This document shows, piece after piece, positions 1-6,661 of a stretch of 9,937 bases of DNA (positions are counted from its first letter, which is position 1; each line of letters starts with the position of its first letter). The position numbers were made by a program, and so were the translations under genes. Source of the stretch: Tannerella sp. (GTDB lineage Bacteria; Bacteroidota; Bacteroidia; Bacteroidales; Tannerellaceae); NCBI GenBank assembly GCA_031261145.1, contig JAISJX010000126.1:1-9937 (forward strand). The letters are read 5' to 3'. The notes under the pieces were generated by a model. The model did no database searches and was not told the origin of the DNA. It saw only the letters and a program-made list of their open reading frames with translations.

Positions 1-1665
1 GATACGGAGGTGCAGGTGACGAAAGACGGGGCTATTAACCGGATTATTAACGGGGCGACGGACTGGGTGTATGAGGAAGAGTTTGCGGTGACGAACCTGA
101 TGGCCTGGTCGCCGAACAGTGAATATCTGGCGTTTGTGCGTTTTGATGAGTCGGAGGTGCCCCAGTATTCGATGCAGATGTATGGGGACAGCTTTTATCC
201 TGATAACTATGTCTATAAATATCCGAAAGCGGGTGAGAAAAATTCGACTGTTTCATTGCATTCGTATTGTGTGGAGACCAAGGATATTAAACTGCTGAAA
301 ACGCCTGTTGATGCGGAAAGTTATATCCCGCGCATCGTTTTCACTTCGGATCCGGAGCAGTTGGCGGTGATGACCTTGAACCGGCATCAGAATATTTTCA
401 ATTTATATTATGCAAATCCGAAAAGCGGCGTTTTCCGTTTGATTCTGAAAGAGGAAAATAAACGTTATGTCGATTATGACTGGATCAGCGAACTCCGTTT
501 TACGAAAAACGGGTTCTTTTATGTGAGCGAAAAAGACGGTTATTCGCATGTTTATCAATATTCGCCGACGGGGGTGGAGCAACGCCAGGTGACGAAGGGC
601 AACTGGGATGTGACACGTTTGTCGGGCATTGATGAGGCTACCAACACGGTGTATTACGAATCGGCGGAAGAAAGTCCGTTGCGGCGTTCGGTGTATAAGA
701 TCGACTCCAAGGGTGTGAAAACGCGGCTTACGGCGCAGGAGGGAACGAATAGCGCTTCGTTCAGCGAGAACTTTGCGTATTATATCAACCGGTATTCCAA
801 TGCGAATACGCCATTGAGCATTACGGTGAACGAGACCAGGAGCAACAAAGTGTTGCGCGTGCTCCAGGATAATGCCGCGTTGAAGGAACGGTTACGCGAA
901 TATGCTTATCAGCCGAAGGAATTTATCAAGGTAGAGACGGCTTCGGGCTACGAACTGAATGGGTGGATCGTGAAACCGGCGGGTTTTGACGAATCGAAGA
1001 AATATCCGGTGCTGATGTTCCAATACAGCGGCCCTAATTCACAATCGGCGTCGGATCAATTTGGTTTTGACTGGGAGCAATATCTGGCAGTTAACGGCTT
1101 TATCTGTGCGTGTGTGGATGGCCGGGGAACGGGCGCACGCGGCGAGGAATTCCGTAAATGTACGTATCTTCGGATGGGCGAATTGGAGGCGCAAGACCAG
1201 GTGGAGGCGGCGCAGGCGCTGGCCAAACTGCCTTACGTGGACGGAAAACGGATGGCGATCTGGGGCTGGAGCTTCGGGGGCTATAACACGTTGATGTCGA
1301 TGACGGTTGGGAACGGCGTTTTTAAGGCGGGTATTGCGGTTGCGCCACCTACGGACTGGCGTTATTATGACAGCATTTATACGGAGCGTTTTATGCGGAC
1401 GCCCCAGGAAAATGCAAGCGGCTATGATGCGACGTCGCCTCTCAAGCTGGCGAAGAATTTGCAGGGCAAACTGTTGCTGGTTCACGGGACGGCGGATGAT
1501 AATGTGCATTTCAAGCAATCGCTGGATTATGCCGAAGCATTGGTTCAGGCCGGTAAACAGTTTGATATGCACTTTTACCGGGATCGTAACCATGGGATTT
1601 CAGGCGGGAATACCCGGTTGCATCTCTATACGAAAATGACTAATTTCTTACTTGATAATCTTTGA
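1..1665 (+). CDS. Dipeptidyl peptidase IV (S9B serine peptidase), 5'-truncated by window edge
   Basis: This is an exported prolyl-type serine peptidase that removes Xaa-Pro dipeptides from peptide N-termini, probably in the periplasm. The reading frame is open from base 1, so about 554 residues are visible; full-length family members have about 720-740, and the signal peptide and first propeller blades are missing. The fragment opens with the DPP IV glutamate motif (DWVYEEEF, residues 22-29) that binds the substrate amino terminus. The beta-propeller continues to about residue 310, then the alpha/beta-hydrolase domain follows. The oxyanion Tyr is in QYSGP (Tyr342). The catalytic Ser is in GWSFGGY (Ser424), the Asp in HGTADDNVHF (Asp499, with Asn501), and the His in RNHG (His531). 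All key residues are intact. The TGA ends 4 nt before the lipA ATG. Family assignment is very secure from the close match to human DPP4 motifs; substrate detail is inferred. Confidence 0.95.
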   Translation, partial: DTEVQVTKDGAINRIINGATDWVYEEEFAVTNLMAWSPNSEYLAFVRFDESEVPQYSMQMYGDSFYPDNYVYKYPKAGEKNSTVSLHSYCVETKDIKLLKTPVDAESYIPRIVFTSDPEQLAVMTLNRHQNIFNLYYANPKSGVFRLILKEENKRYVDYDWISELRFTKNGFFYVSEKDGYSHVYQYSPTGVEQRQVTKGNWDVTRLSGIDEATNTVYYESAEESPLRRSVYKIDSKGVKTRLTAQEGTNSASFSENFAYYINRYSNANTPLSITVNETRSNKVLRVLQDNAALKERLREYAYQPKEFIKVETASGYELNGWIVKPAGFDESKKYPVLMFQYSGPNSQSASDQFGFDWEQYLAVNGFICACVDGRGTGARGEEFRKCTYLRMGELEAQDQVEAAQALAKLPYVDGKRMAIWGWSFGGYNTLMSMTVGNGVFKAGIAVAPPTDWRYYDSIYTERFMRTPQENASGYDATSPLKLAKNLQGKLLLVHGTADDNVHFKQSLDYAEALVQAGKQFDMHFYRDRNHGISGGNTRLHLYTKMTNFLLDNL

Positions 1666-1669
1666 TTTG

Positions 1670-2539
1670 ATGTCACAGCAATACGTTCGGAAACCGGCGT
1701 GGCTGAAAGTCCGGTTGCGGGGGAATGAACAATTTCGCCGGACAAAAGATATTGTCGAGTCGCACGGCTTGCATACGATCTGTAGGAGCGGGAAATGTCC
1801 GAACCAAAGCGACTGCTGGAGTAGGGGTACGGCTACATTTATGATCGGGGGAGATATTTGTACCCGTTCGTGCCGTTTTTGTAATACGCTGACGGGCAAA
1901 CCGAAGCCGCTTGATCCGCGGGAGCCGGATGAGGTGGCGGAGAGTATTCGCCTGATGGGTTTGCGACATGCGGTCATCACATCGGTCGATCGGGATGACT
2001 TGCCGGATTTGGGCGCCGGGCATTGGGCGGCGACGATTCGCCGGGTTAAAGAGGCGAATCCGGGGCTTACGCTCGAAGTGCTGATACCTGATTTTCAAGG
2101 GCGGATGGATTTAGTCGATACCATTATCGCTGCATCGCCCGAAGTTATTTCCCACAACTTGGAAACGGTGAAACGATTGAGTCCGCAGATACGGAGTGCG
2201 GCGCGTTATGAGGTTAGTTTGTCGGTATTGGCGTATGTGGCCGGAAGGGGAATCTGCGCCAAAACGGGTATTATGGCAGGCTTGGGCGAAACGTCCGGCG
2301 AGGTGGAAGAATTGATGGATGAAGCGTTGCGTGCAGGAGTTTCGATATTGACCATCGGGCAGTACCTGCAACCTTCACGTCGGAATATCCCGGTGTCGGA
2401 ATATGTGACGCCCGAACAGTTTGAGGCGTACCGGACGCTGGCGCTATCGAAAGGCTTCAAGCATGTCGAGAGCGCGCCGTTAGTGCGTTCTTCTTATCAT
2501 GCGGAGCAAGGATTGTCCGTAGCGAAGCCTTTTTCATGA
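1670..2539 (+). CDS. lipA: Lipoyl synthase (radical SAM)
   Basis: LipA inserts two sulfur atoms into protein-bound octanoyl groups to make the lipoyl cofactor of 2-oxoacid dehydrogenases and the glycine cleavage H protein; it is cytoplasmic. From the ATG at 1670 it is 289 residues, normal for the family. The auxiliary cluster motif CX4CX5C is complete (Cys38, Cys43, Cys49). The radical-SAM motif CX3CX2C is complete (Cys64, Cys68, Cys71). The C-terminal RSSYH motif (273-277), which ligates the auxiliary cluster through a serine, is present, as are the family signatures SHNLETV and GQYLQPS. The frame is open further upstream to a TTG at 1652, which would overlap the peptidase gene; the ATG fits the family N-terminus better. 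No good ribosome-binding site is visible, so translation is probably coupled to the upstream gene, which stops 4 nt earlier. No lipB is visible in the window. Confidence 0.97.
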   Translation: MSQQYVRKPAWLKVRLRGNEQFRRTKDIVESHGLHTICRSGKCPNQSDCWSRGTATFMIGGDICTRSCRFCNTLTGKPKPLDPREPDEVAESIRLMGLRHAVITSVDRDDLPDLGAGHWAATIRRVKEANPGLTLEVLIPDFQGRMDLVDTIIAASPEVISHNLETVKRLSPQIRSAARYEVSLSVLAYVAGRGICAKTGIMAGLGETSGEVEELMDEALRAGVSILTIGQYLQPSRRNIPVSEYVTPEQFEAYRTLALSKGFKHVESAPLVRSSYHAEQGLSVAKPFS

Positions 2540-2556
2540 ACTGAGTTGTATCTATC

Positions 2557-2564
2557 AAAGAGGA
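2557..2564 (+). promoter_or_regulatory. Ribosome-binding site of the membrane NUDIX-like gene
   Basis: AAAGAGGA lies 7 nt before the ATG at 2572. It is a better Shine-Dalgarno match than those of its neighbours and supports this start. It also suggests that the gene is translated independently of lipA, which ends 32 nt upstream. Confidence 0.55.
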
Positions 2565-2571
2565 TGGCGAT

Positions 2572-3672
2572 ATGAAAGGGAAAAATTCGGAAATTAAAGG
2601 ATTAAATAGCCAGGGGGCGGGACTTCTGCCCATCTTGCTATTGATGTTTTTGAATAAATTCTATTCATATCAGGTTTCATTTGAAATTGCGACTTTCTTT
2701 TGTGTGGGATGCGTTATTCTTTTCGGCGTCATACTGAAGGCCCGGTTCTTCCAATTTATGTTGCTGCCGGCGAGCCTCACGCTGATGTTGTATTTCATTT
2801 TTTTCCTGCTCCGGCTGGATTCGTTTTTATCGGTTTATTCGCCGCTTGTAATTGAGTGGTTATTAGTAGGTGTACTTGCCTTTTGCGGATTTTCCAGGCA
2901 TTTTATTATCATGAGGGTTCGCAAGCTCCCGTTCGGGAGGCGTTCCCTGTTGCTGACGCCCTTGGCGAAGTTTTTTAATATTGTGCAGATTGTCCGTATT
3001 TTATACACGCTGCATTTGTTTGTCCTCTTGTTTTATATTATTATTCCGTATCATAATGATATAATTGAAAGCATTCTTTATCAGGATACTGCGTGGATTA
3101 TTGGCGTATTAGTCATTGTTTTGGAACAGATTTATATCGTGTTTATGAAACAGAACCTGCGGAAAGAACAATGGTTGCCGGTGTTGCAGGATAAGAAAGT
3201 GATTGGACGGATTGCGTATTCGGTGAGCCTGATGTCGAAGGAAAAATATTGTCATCCGGTGGTTCGTATAGCGGTGGTTTATAGCGGGATGCTTTATCTT
3301 TTGAAGCGAAAGGTAAAAGAGTTTGTATCGTCGGAGATGTTGGATTATCCGTTCTATGGGTACGTCCTGTTCAAACATACACTGGAACAAACGGTTCAGG
3401 AAATTACCGGCCCGATTGCTTTGATTGAATCGTTGAAACCGCGTTTTTCGATTCGTTATATATTTGAGAATAGCAAGGTTAGCAGTTTGGTTTCCCTCTA
3501 TGTGATATCCGTGCAGACGGAAGAGGACTTTGTGAAGTATATCCGGCGAAAAGGGGGTAAATTGTGGACCAAAAAGCAAATTGAAGAAAACCTGAAAAAG
3601 GGCGTTTTCAGCGATTATTTCGAGGAGGAATACCCCTATTTGGCCAGTACGGTTTTACAGGCTGTCTCATAA
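2572..3672 (+). CDS. Integral membrane protein with degenerate NUDIX-like C-terminal domain
   Basis: I do not recognise a named gene. The 366-residue product has a hydrophobic N-terminal half with roughly six membrane segments (about 14-30, 36-56, 58-82, 89-108, 137-159, 173-192). It then has a soluble tail of about 170 residues. The tail resembles Bacteroidetes NUDIX hydrolases: a WLPVLQDKKVIGR start (201-213), CHPVVRIAVV (227-236), a YLLKRK strand (242-247), RYIFEN (295-300), and an ending LWTKKQIEENLKKGVF (331-346). In the stretch aligning to the Nudix box GX5EX7REUXEEXGU (about 262-284), the catalytic glutamates are gone; for example H269 sits where the first E belongs, and EITGPI replaces REVREE. 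It is therefore probably a non-catalytic binding or sensing domain. The gene follows lipA by 32 nt on the same strand. Its last codons and TAA come from an adjacent repeat element. Domain assignment is by eye from remembered family patterns. Confidence 0.75.
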   Translation: MKGKNSEIKGLNSQGAGLLPILLLMFLNKFYSYQVSFEIATFFCVGCVILFGVILKARFFQFMLLPASLTLMLYFIFFLLRLDSFLSVYSPLVIEWLLVGVLAFCGFSRHFIIMRVRKLPFGRRSLLLTPLAKFFNIVQIVRILYTLHLFVLLFYIIIPYHNDIIESILYQDTAWIIGVLVIVLEQIYIVFMKQNLRKEQWLPVLQDKKVIGRIAYSVSLMSKEKYCHPVVRIAVVYSGMLYLLKRKVKEFVSSEMLDYPFYGYVLFKHTLEQTVQEITGPIALIESLKPRFSIRYIFENSKVSSLVSLYVISVQTEEDFVKYIRRKGGKLWTKKQIEENLKKGVFSDYFEEEYPYLASTVLQAVS

Positions 3673-3794
3673 GCACGCAGATAACGCAGATTAGACAGAT
3701 TTTCGCAGATAAATAAAAAAGTAATATAAGCCGCATATTATCAGTATTATAATAATCTGCGTAATCTGCGTACTAAAATACTTATGAAACAGCC
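3659..3794. repeat. Palindromic MITE/REP-like element, copy 1 (short arm left)
   Basis: The 136 bp unit is bounded by inverted ends, GGCTGTCTCATAAG at 3660-3673 and CTTATGAAACAGCC at 3781-3794 (13 of 14 pairs). Inside each end are tandem CGCAGATTA-type units facing inward (3676-3693 on the left, their complement at 3755-3771 on the right). The right arm carries an extra 8-nt spacer (TATTTTAG-like) that the left arm lacks, so the element is polar. The left 35 bp (3659-3693) are identical to the reverse complement of 6612-6646. No coding capacity and no clear target duplication are seen. It fills most of the convergent gap between the membrane protein and phosphoesterase genes, and its left tip overlaps the end of the former. 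It may be mobile through a transposase elsewhere, and its transcript could fold as a hairpin. Confidence 0.85.
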
Positions 3795-3841
3795 CCCCGG
3801 TTAATGCCCTGACGGGCAAAAAAGAGGGATGGGATGGATGC

Positions 3842-4336
3842 CTATCGCTCTTTCAATTCAATTACTTCCAAATTTTTGATTTCAGCTCCGTCGATGACAA
3901 AACGGACAAGGGTGCGCACCTGATGTGATCCGCTTTTTCCGGCAGCTCCGGGGTTGATGTGCAGGCAGTTCAGGCGTTTGTCAAACATTACTTTCAGTAT
4001 GTGCGAATGTCCGGCGATAAAAAGATTGGGCTTTGCGGCGTATAACGCGGGGCGGATGGACGGTTCGTAACGTCCCGGATAACCGCCGATATGCGTCATC
4101 ATCACTTGTATGTTTTCGACGGCGAATTGGGAAACTTTGGGGTAGATCGTCCGTAATCCCAGTCCGTCGATATTGCCGTAAACCGCGCGGAGGGGACGGA
4201 TGGCGGCAAGTTGGCGGGCAATGGTTTCGGAACCGATGTCGCCTGCATGCCATATTTCGTCGCAAATACCGAAATATTCGGCGTATTTGTCATCCCACCA
4301 ATTATGAGTATCCGAAAGAAGTCCGATTTTTATCAT
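3842..4336 (-). CDS. YfcE/MJ0936-family metallophosphoesterase
   Basis: This is a small cytoplasmic calcineurin-like phosphodiesterase of 164 residues, typical of the YfcE/MJ0936 group, which cleaves phosphodiester model substrates with two metal ions; the true substrate is usually unknown. All metal ligands are visible: Asp9 and His11 in SDTH, Asp33 in HAGD, Asn55 in YGN, His82 in MTH, and His110/His112 in GHSH. The family INPGAAG segment follows near the C-terminus. The frame stays open upstream to 4420, but those 28 codons would read through the promoter and into ppk1 and have no family match. The start is therefore one of two tandem ATGs at 4336 or 4339. No strong Shine-Dalgarno is seen; the leader is AT-rich. 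It is divergent from ppk1, and a link to phosphate metabolism is suggestive only. Confidence 0.92.
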   Translation of the reverse strand: MIKIGLLSDTHNWWDDKYAEYFGICDEIWHAGDIGSETIARQLAAIRPLRAVYGNIDGLGLRTIYPKVSQFAVENIQVMMTHIGGYPGRYEPSIRPALYAAKPNLFIAGHSHILKVMFDKRLNCLHINPGAAGKSGSHQVRTLVRFVIDGAEIKNLEVIELKER

Positions 4337-4355
4337 CATTATGTCTATTATCCCA

Positions 4356-4388
4356 CAAAAATATGTATATTTACAGACGTTTTGGCAA
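4356..4388 (-). promoter_or_regulatory. Putative Bacteroidetes-type promoter for the phosphoesterase gene
   Basis: Read on the minus strand, TATTTTTG (plus 4356-4363) matches the Bacteroidetes -7 consensus TAnnTTTG exactly. A TTG (plus 4386-4388) lies 22 nt upstream as a possible -33 element, slightly wide of the usual spacing. The -7 box sits about 20 nt from the start codon. The region overlaps the leader of ppk1 on the other strand. Confidence 0.5.
4366..4373 (+). promoter_or_regulatory. Possible -7 element for ppk1
   Basis: TATATTTA differs from the TAnnTTTG consensus only in the last base and lies 21 nt before the ppk1 ATG. I see no convincing -33 element upstream. It abuts the divergent -7 box of the phosphoesterase gene, so the two promoters could not easily be occupied together. 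Confidence 0.3.
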
Positions 4389-4394
4389 GAAGTC

Positions 4395-6443
4395 ATGGGA
4401 AAAAAATATAAATATTTCAAACGAGATATGAGCTGGCTGTCATTTAACTACCGGGTGTTGTTGGAGGCGGCGGATAAATCGCTCCCTATCTATGAGCGTA
4501 TCAAGTTCTTATCTATTTATTCTTCCAATATGGAAGAGTTTTATGCGATCCGGGTGGCGGAACACCGGGGCGTCATCATGCGGAAGAACTTTACGGAGGA
4601 GGCGGATGTAAAGAAAACCGAGGAGACGCTGGCGGAAATTACGGGCGAGGTGAACCGCCAACAGCACGTATTCTACCAAATGTTTAATAAAGATATTATG
4701 CCGGAACTGCGTCGGCAACATATTTATTTGTATCAGGATAGCGTTCCGAAACCTTTTCATGAGGCGTTTGTGAGGGATTATTTTGTGGAGGAGGTTTTCC
4801 CGTTTTTGACGCCGGTGAGTATTCAGGAAGGAATTCGTACGTTCATTCGTGACCGGCGGCTGTATCTGGTCGTCCGGATGCGGAAAAAAACGTCGCAGGA
4901 GACGTGTTATGAGCTGATTAAAATTCCTTATGCCAAGGTGCCGCGTTTTGTCCGGTTGCCTGAACATGAGGGGGTGCACTATTCGATGTTTATCGACGAT
5001 ATTATCCGGGTGAATCTGTCCTACGTGTTTCCGGGGTATGAAATAGAGGGTTGCTACAGTATCAAGATTTCGCGTGATGCGGATATTTATTTGGAAAAGG
5101 AGACGCCGGAGAATATTCTTCAGACCATTCGTACAAAGGTGAAAAAGAGGAAGATTGGGGCGCTGAGCCGGTTTGTGTATGATGAGGGTATGCCGGCAGA
5201 TTTCCTGCGTTTTATCTGTAATGTGTTTGAAATCCGGCAGGAAGATTTGGTTGTGGGAGGGCGCTATTTGAATATGCACGACCTGAACAAGTTGCCGAAT
5301 CCGTTTGAGAGCGGACAGGAACGGTATGCGCCGGTTCCGATGCGTATCCCGTATCTGGATGGGATGAAGTCGGTTTTCAAGGCGGTGGAAGCGCGGGATG
5401 TCTTGTTACAGTTTCCGTACCAGTCGTTTGATTACCTGATTCGTTTTTTGAAGGAGGCGGCGCTTGATACGGAAGTGGAGGCGGTGAAAATCACCCAGTA
5501 CAGGGTGGCGGAAGATTCGACGGTCATTGATTCATTGATCGCTGCGGCGCAAAACGGAAAGAAAGTGACGGTTTTTGTCGAGTTAAAGGCGCGGTTTGAC
5601 GAGGAAAATAATATGAGTACGGCGGAACGGATGAAACGCGCGGGAATCAAGATTATATACAGCATTCCGGGTTTGAAGGTTCACGCAAAAGTGGCGATGA
5701 TACTTCGTAAAGGCTCTGATAAAGCGGATTTTGCATACCTTGGCACGGGTAATTTTAATGAGAAAACGGCAGAGATTTATTCGGATATGGCGTTGCTTAC
5801 GTGCGATAAGGGGATTGTGGCTGATATCAATGAGGGGTTTGCGGTGTTGGAAGGGCTGCGGACGGAACCTGTATTTCATCATTTGTTGGTGGCGCGGTTT
5901 AATATGGTGCCGGAGTTGCTTCGCTTGATCCAGCAGGAAATCGACCATGTGAAAGCAGGAAAGAGCGGGAAAATTATCCTGAAAATGAACGGACTGCATG
6001 ATGAGCGGATGATCGATGAGTTGTACAGGGCCTCGGAAAACGGGGTGGAGATTGAGCTGATTGTGCGCGGGATTTGCTGTTTAGTGCCGTATCAGCCGTA
6101 CAGCCGGAATATTCACATTACACGTATTGTGGATATGTTTCTTGAACATGCACGGGTGTGGTATTTTTATAATGACGGGGCGGAGGATTTGTATCTCACG
6201 TCGTCGGACTGGATGAACCGGAACCTGACCCGGCGTATCGAAACGGCTTGTCCGGTGAGGGATGCGGCGATAAAAAAGGAGATTATAAAGATTCTGCAAA
6301 TTCAGTTAAGTGATAATGTGAAAGCGTGTTTTCTGGATGAGAAGTTACAGAATGTCTTTAAACGGCCTGGTAAGGACAAGTCTCCGGTGAGGGCGCAAAT
6401 GGATATATATGAGCATATCAGGAAAAATGAAGGAGTGGATTGA
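4395..6443 (+). CDS. ppk1: Polyphosphate kinase 1
   Basis: PPK1 reversibly transfers the gamma-phosphate of ATP onto polyphosphate chains, making a phosphate and energy store involved in stress responses. The product is 682 residues, close to the 688 of the E. coli enzyme. The N-terminus YFKRDMSWLSFNYRVL is the family's opening motif. That places the start at ATG 4395; an earlier in-frame ATG at 4341 would add 18 residues lying in the promoter region. The autophosphorylated His is His430 in LKVHAKV (E. coli His435), the second active-site His is His585 in FLEHARV (E. coli His592), and YLGTGNFNEKTA is intact. The domain order N, head, C1, C2 appears complete. ppk1 is divergent from a metallophosphoesterase and convergent with a vWA lipoprotein gene; no exopolyphosphatase gene is beside it. 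No frameshift or lesion is seen. Confidence 0.97.
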   Translation: MGKKYKYFKRDMSWLSFNYRVLLEAADKSLPIYERIKFLSIYSSNMEEFYAIRVAEHRGVIMRKNFTEEADVKKTEETLAEITGEVNRQQHVFYQMFNKDIMPELRRQHIYLYQDSVPKPFHEAFVRDYFVEEVFPFLTPVSIQEGIRTFIRDRRLYLVVRMRKKTSQETCYELIKIPYAKVPRFVRLPEHEGVHYSMFIDDIIRVNLSYVFPGYEIEGCYSIKISRDADIYLEKETPENILQTIRTKVKKRKIGALSRFVYDEGMPADFLRFICNVFEIRQEDLVVGGRYLNMHDLNKLPNPFESGQERYAPVPMRIPYLDGMKSVFKAVEARDVLLQFPYQSFDYLIRFLKEAALDTEVEAVKITQYRVAEDSTVIDSLIAAAQNGKKVTVFVELKARFDEENNMSTAERMKRAGIKIIYSIPGLKVHAKVAMILRKGSDKADFAYLGTGNFNEKTAEIYSDMALLTCDKGIVADINEGFAVLEGLRTEPVFHHLLVARFNMVPELLRLIQQEIDHVKAGKSGKIILKMNGLHDERMIDELYRASENGVEIELIVRGICCLVPYQPYSRNIHITRIVDMFLEHARVWYFYNDGAEDLYLTSSDWMNRNLTRRIETACPVRDAAIKKEIIKILQIQLSDNVKACFLDEKLQNVFKRPGKDKSPVRAQMDIYEHIRKNEGVD

Positions 6444-6471
6444 AAGGGATAGGGAAAAGATTTCTCTTTCT

Positions 6472-6498
6472 CGCAGATTAGATGGATTTAAACGCAGA
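6472..6498. repeat. Degenerate remnant of CGCAGATTA-type repeat units
   Basis: CGCAGATTA (6472-6480) and AACGCAGA (6491-6498) are units like those in the arms of the two repeat elements, but here there are no terminal GGCTGTCTCAT ends. They lie between the ppk1 stop and the second full element. This could be a decayed older copy or chance similarity in a repeat-prone gap. Confidence 0.4.
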
Positions 6499-6541
6499 CA
6501 GGTACAGATTCCAAAATTTAAAAGATACCTCGTTAATGAGG

Positions 6542-6646
6542 GGCTGTCTCATACGTATTTTAGCACGCAGATTACGCAGATATTAAAGATGAACGCAGAT
6601 TATTATACCGATAATCTGCGTTATCTGCGTGCTTATGAGACAGCCT
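6542..6646. repeat. Palindromic MITE/REP-like element, copy 2 (inverted relative to copy 1)
   Basis: The 105 bp element has inverted ends GGCTGTCTCATA (6542-6553) and its complement (6634-6645). Inside them, a 20-bp stretch at 6562-6581 pairs with the right arm with one mismatch. The left arm carries an extra 8 nt (CGTATTTT, 6554-6561), the same asymmetry as copy 1 but on the opposite side. Its right arm is identical over 35 bp to the left arm of copy 1 when reversed. Its left 40 bp match the right arm of copy 1 at 37 positions. The core is shorter (about 30 versus 61 bp). It occupies the gap between the converging ppk1 and vWA genes, ending about 16 bp from the vWA stop codon. Confidence 0.85.
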
Positions 6647-6661
6647 CCTGCAATCCTTGAA

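Noticed and set aside
1039..1593. 184-codon minus-strand frame inside the peptidase gene
   Set aside because: Arg/His/Pro-rich shadow of a well-supported plus-strand gene with intact catalytic motifs.
3660..3794. Repeated CGCAGATTA units considered as a CRISPR array
   Set aside because: Units are short, partly inverted and have no regular spacers; no cas genes are nearby.
3803..3818. Hairpin TGCCCTGACGGGCA near the phosphoesterase stop, considered as a terminator
   Set aside because: The stem is only 5 bp. The A-run follows it on the plus strand, so read on the minus strand the T-run comes before the hairpin; neither strand has hairpin then T-run.
4340..4420. N-terminal extension of the phosphoesterase frame (28 extra codons)
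   Set aside because: It overlaps the promoter and the ppk1 coding start and lacks similarity; the family begins at the tandem ATG before IKIGLLSDTH.
4509..5279. 256-codon minus-strand frame within ppk1
   Set aside because: Composition typical of an antisense shadow; ppk1 is complete on the other strand.
6409..6660. 83-codon plus-strand frame overlapping the ppk1 end and repeat copy 2
   Set aside because: Most of it translates ppk1 out of frame, repeat remnants and the palindromic element; no family resemblance or ribosome-binding site.
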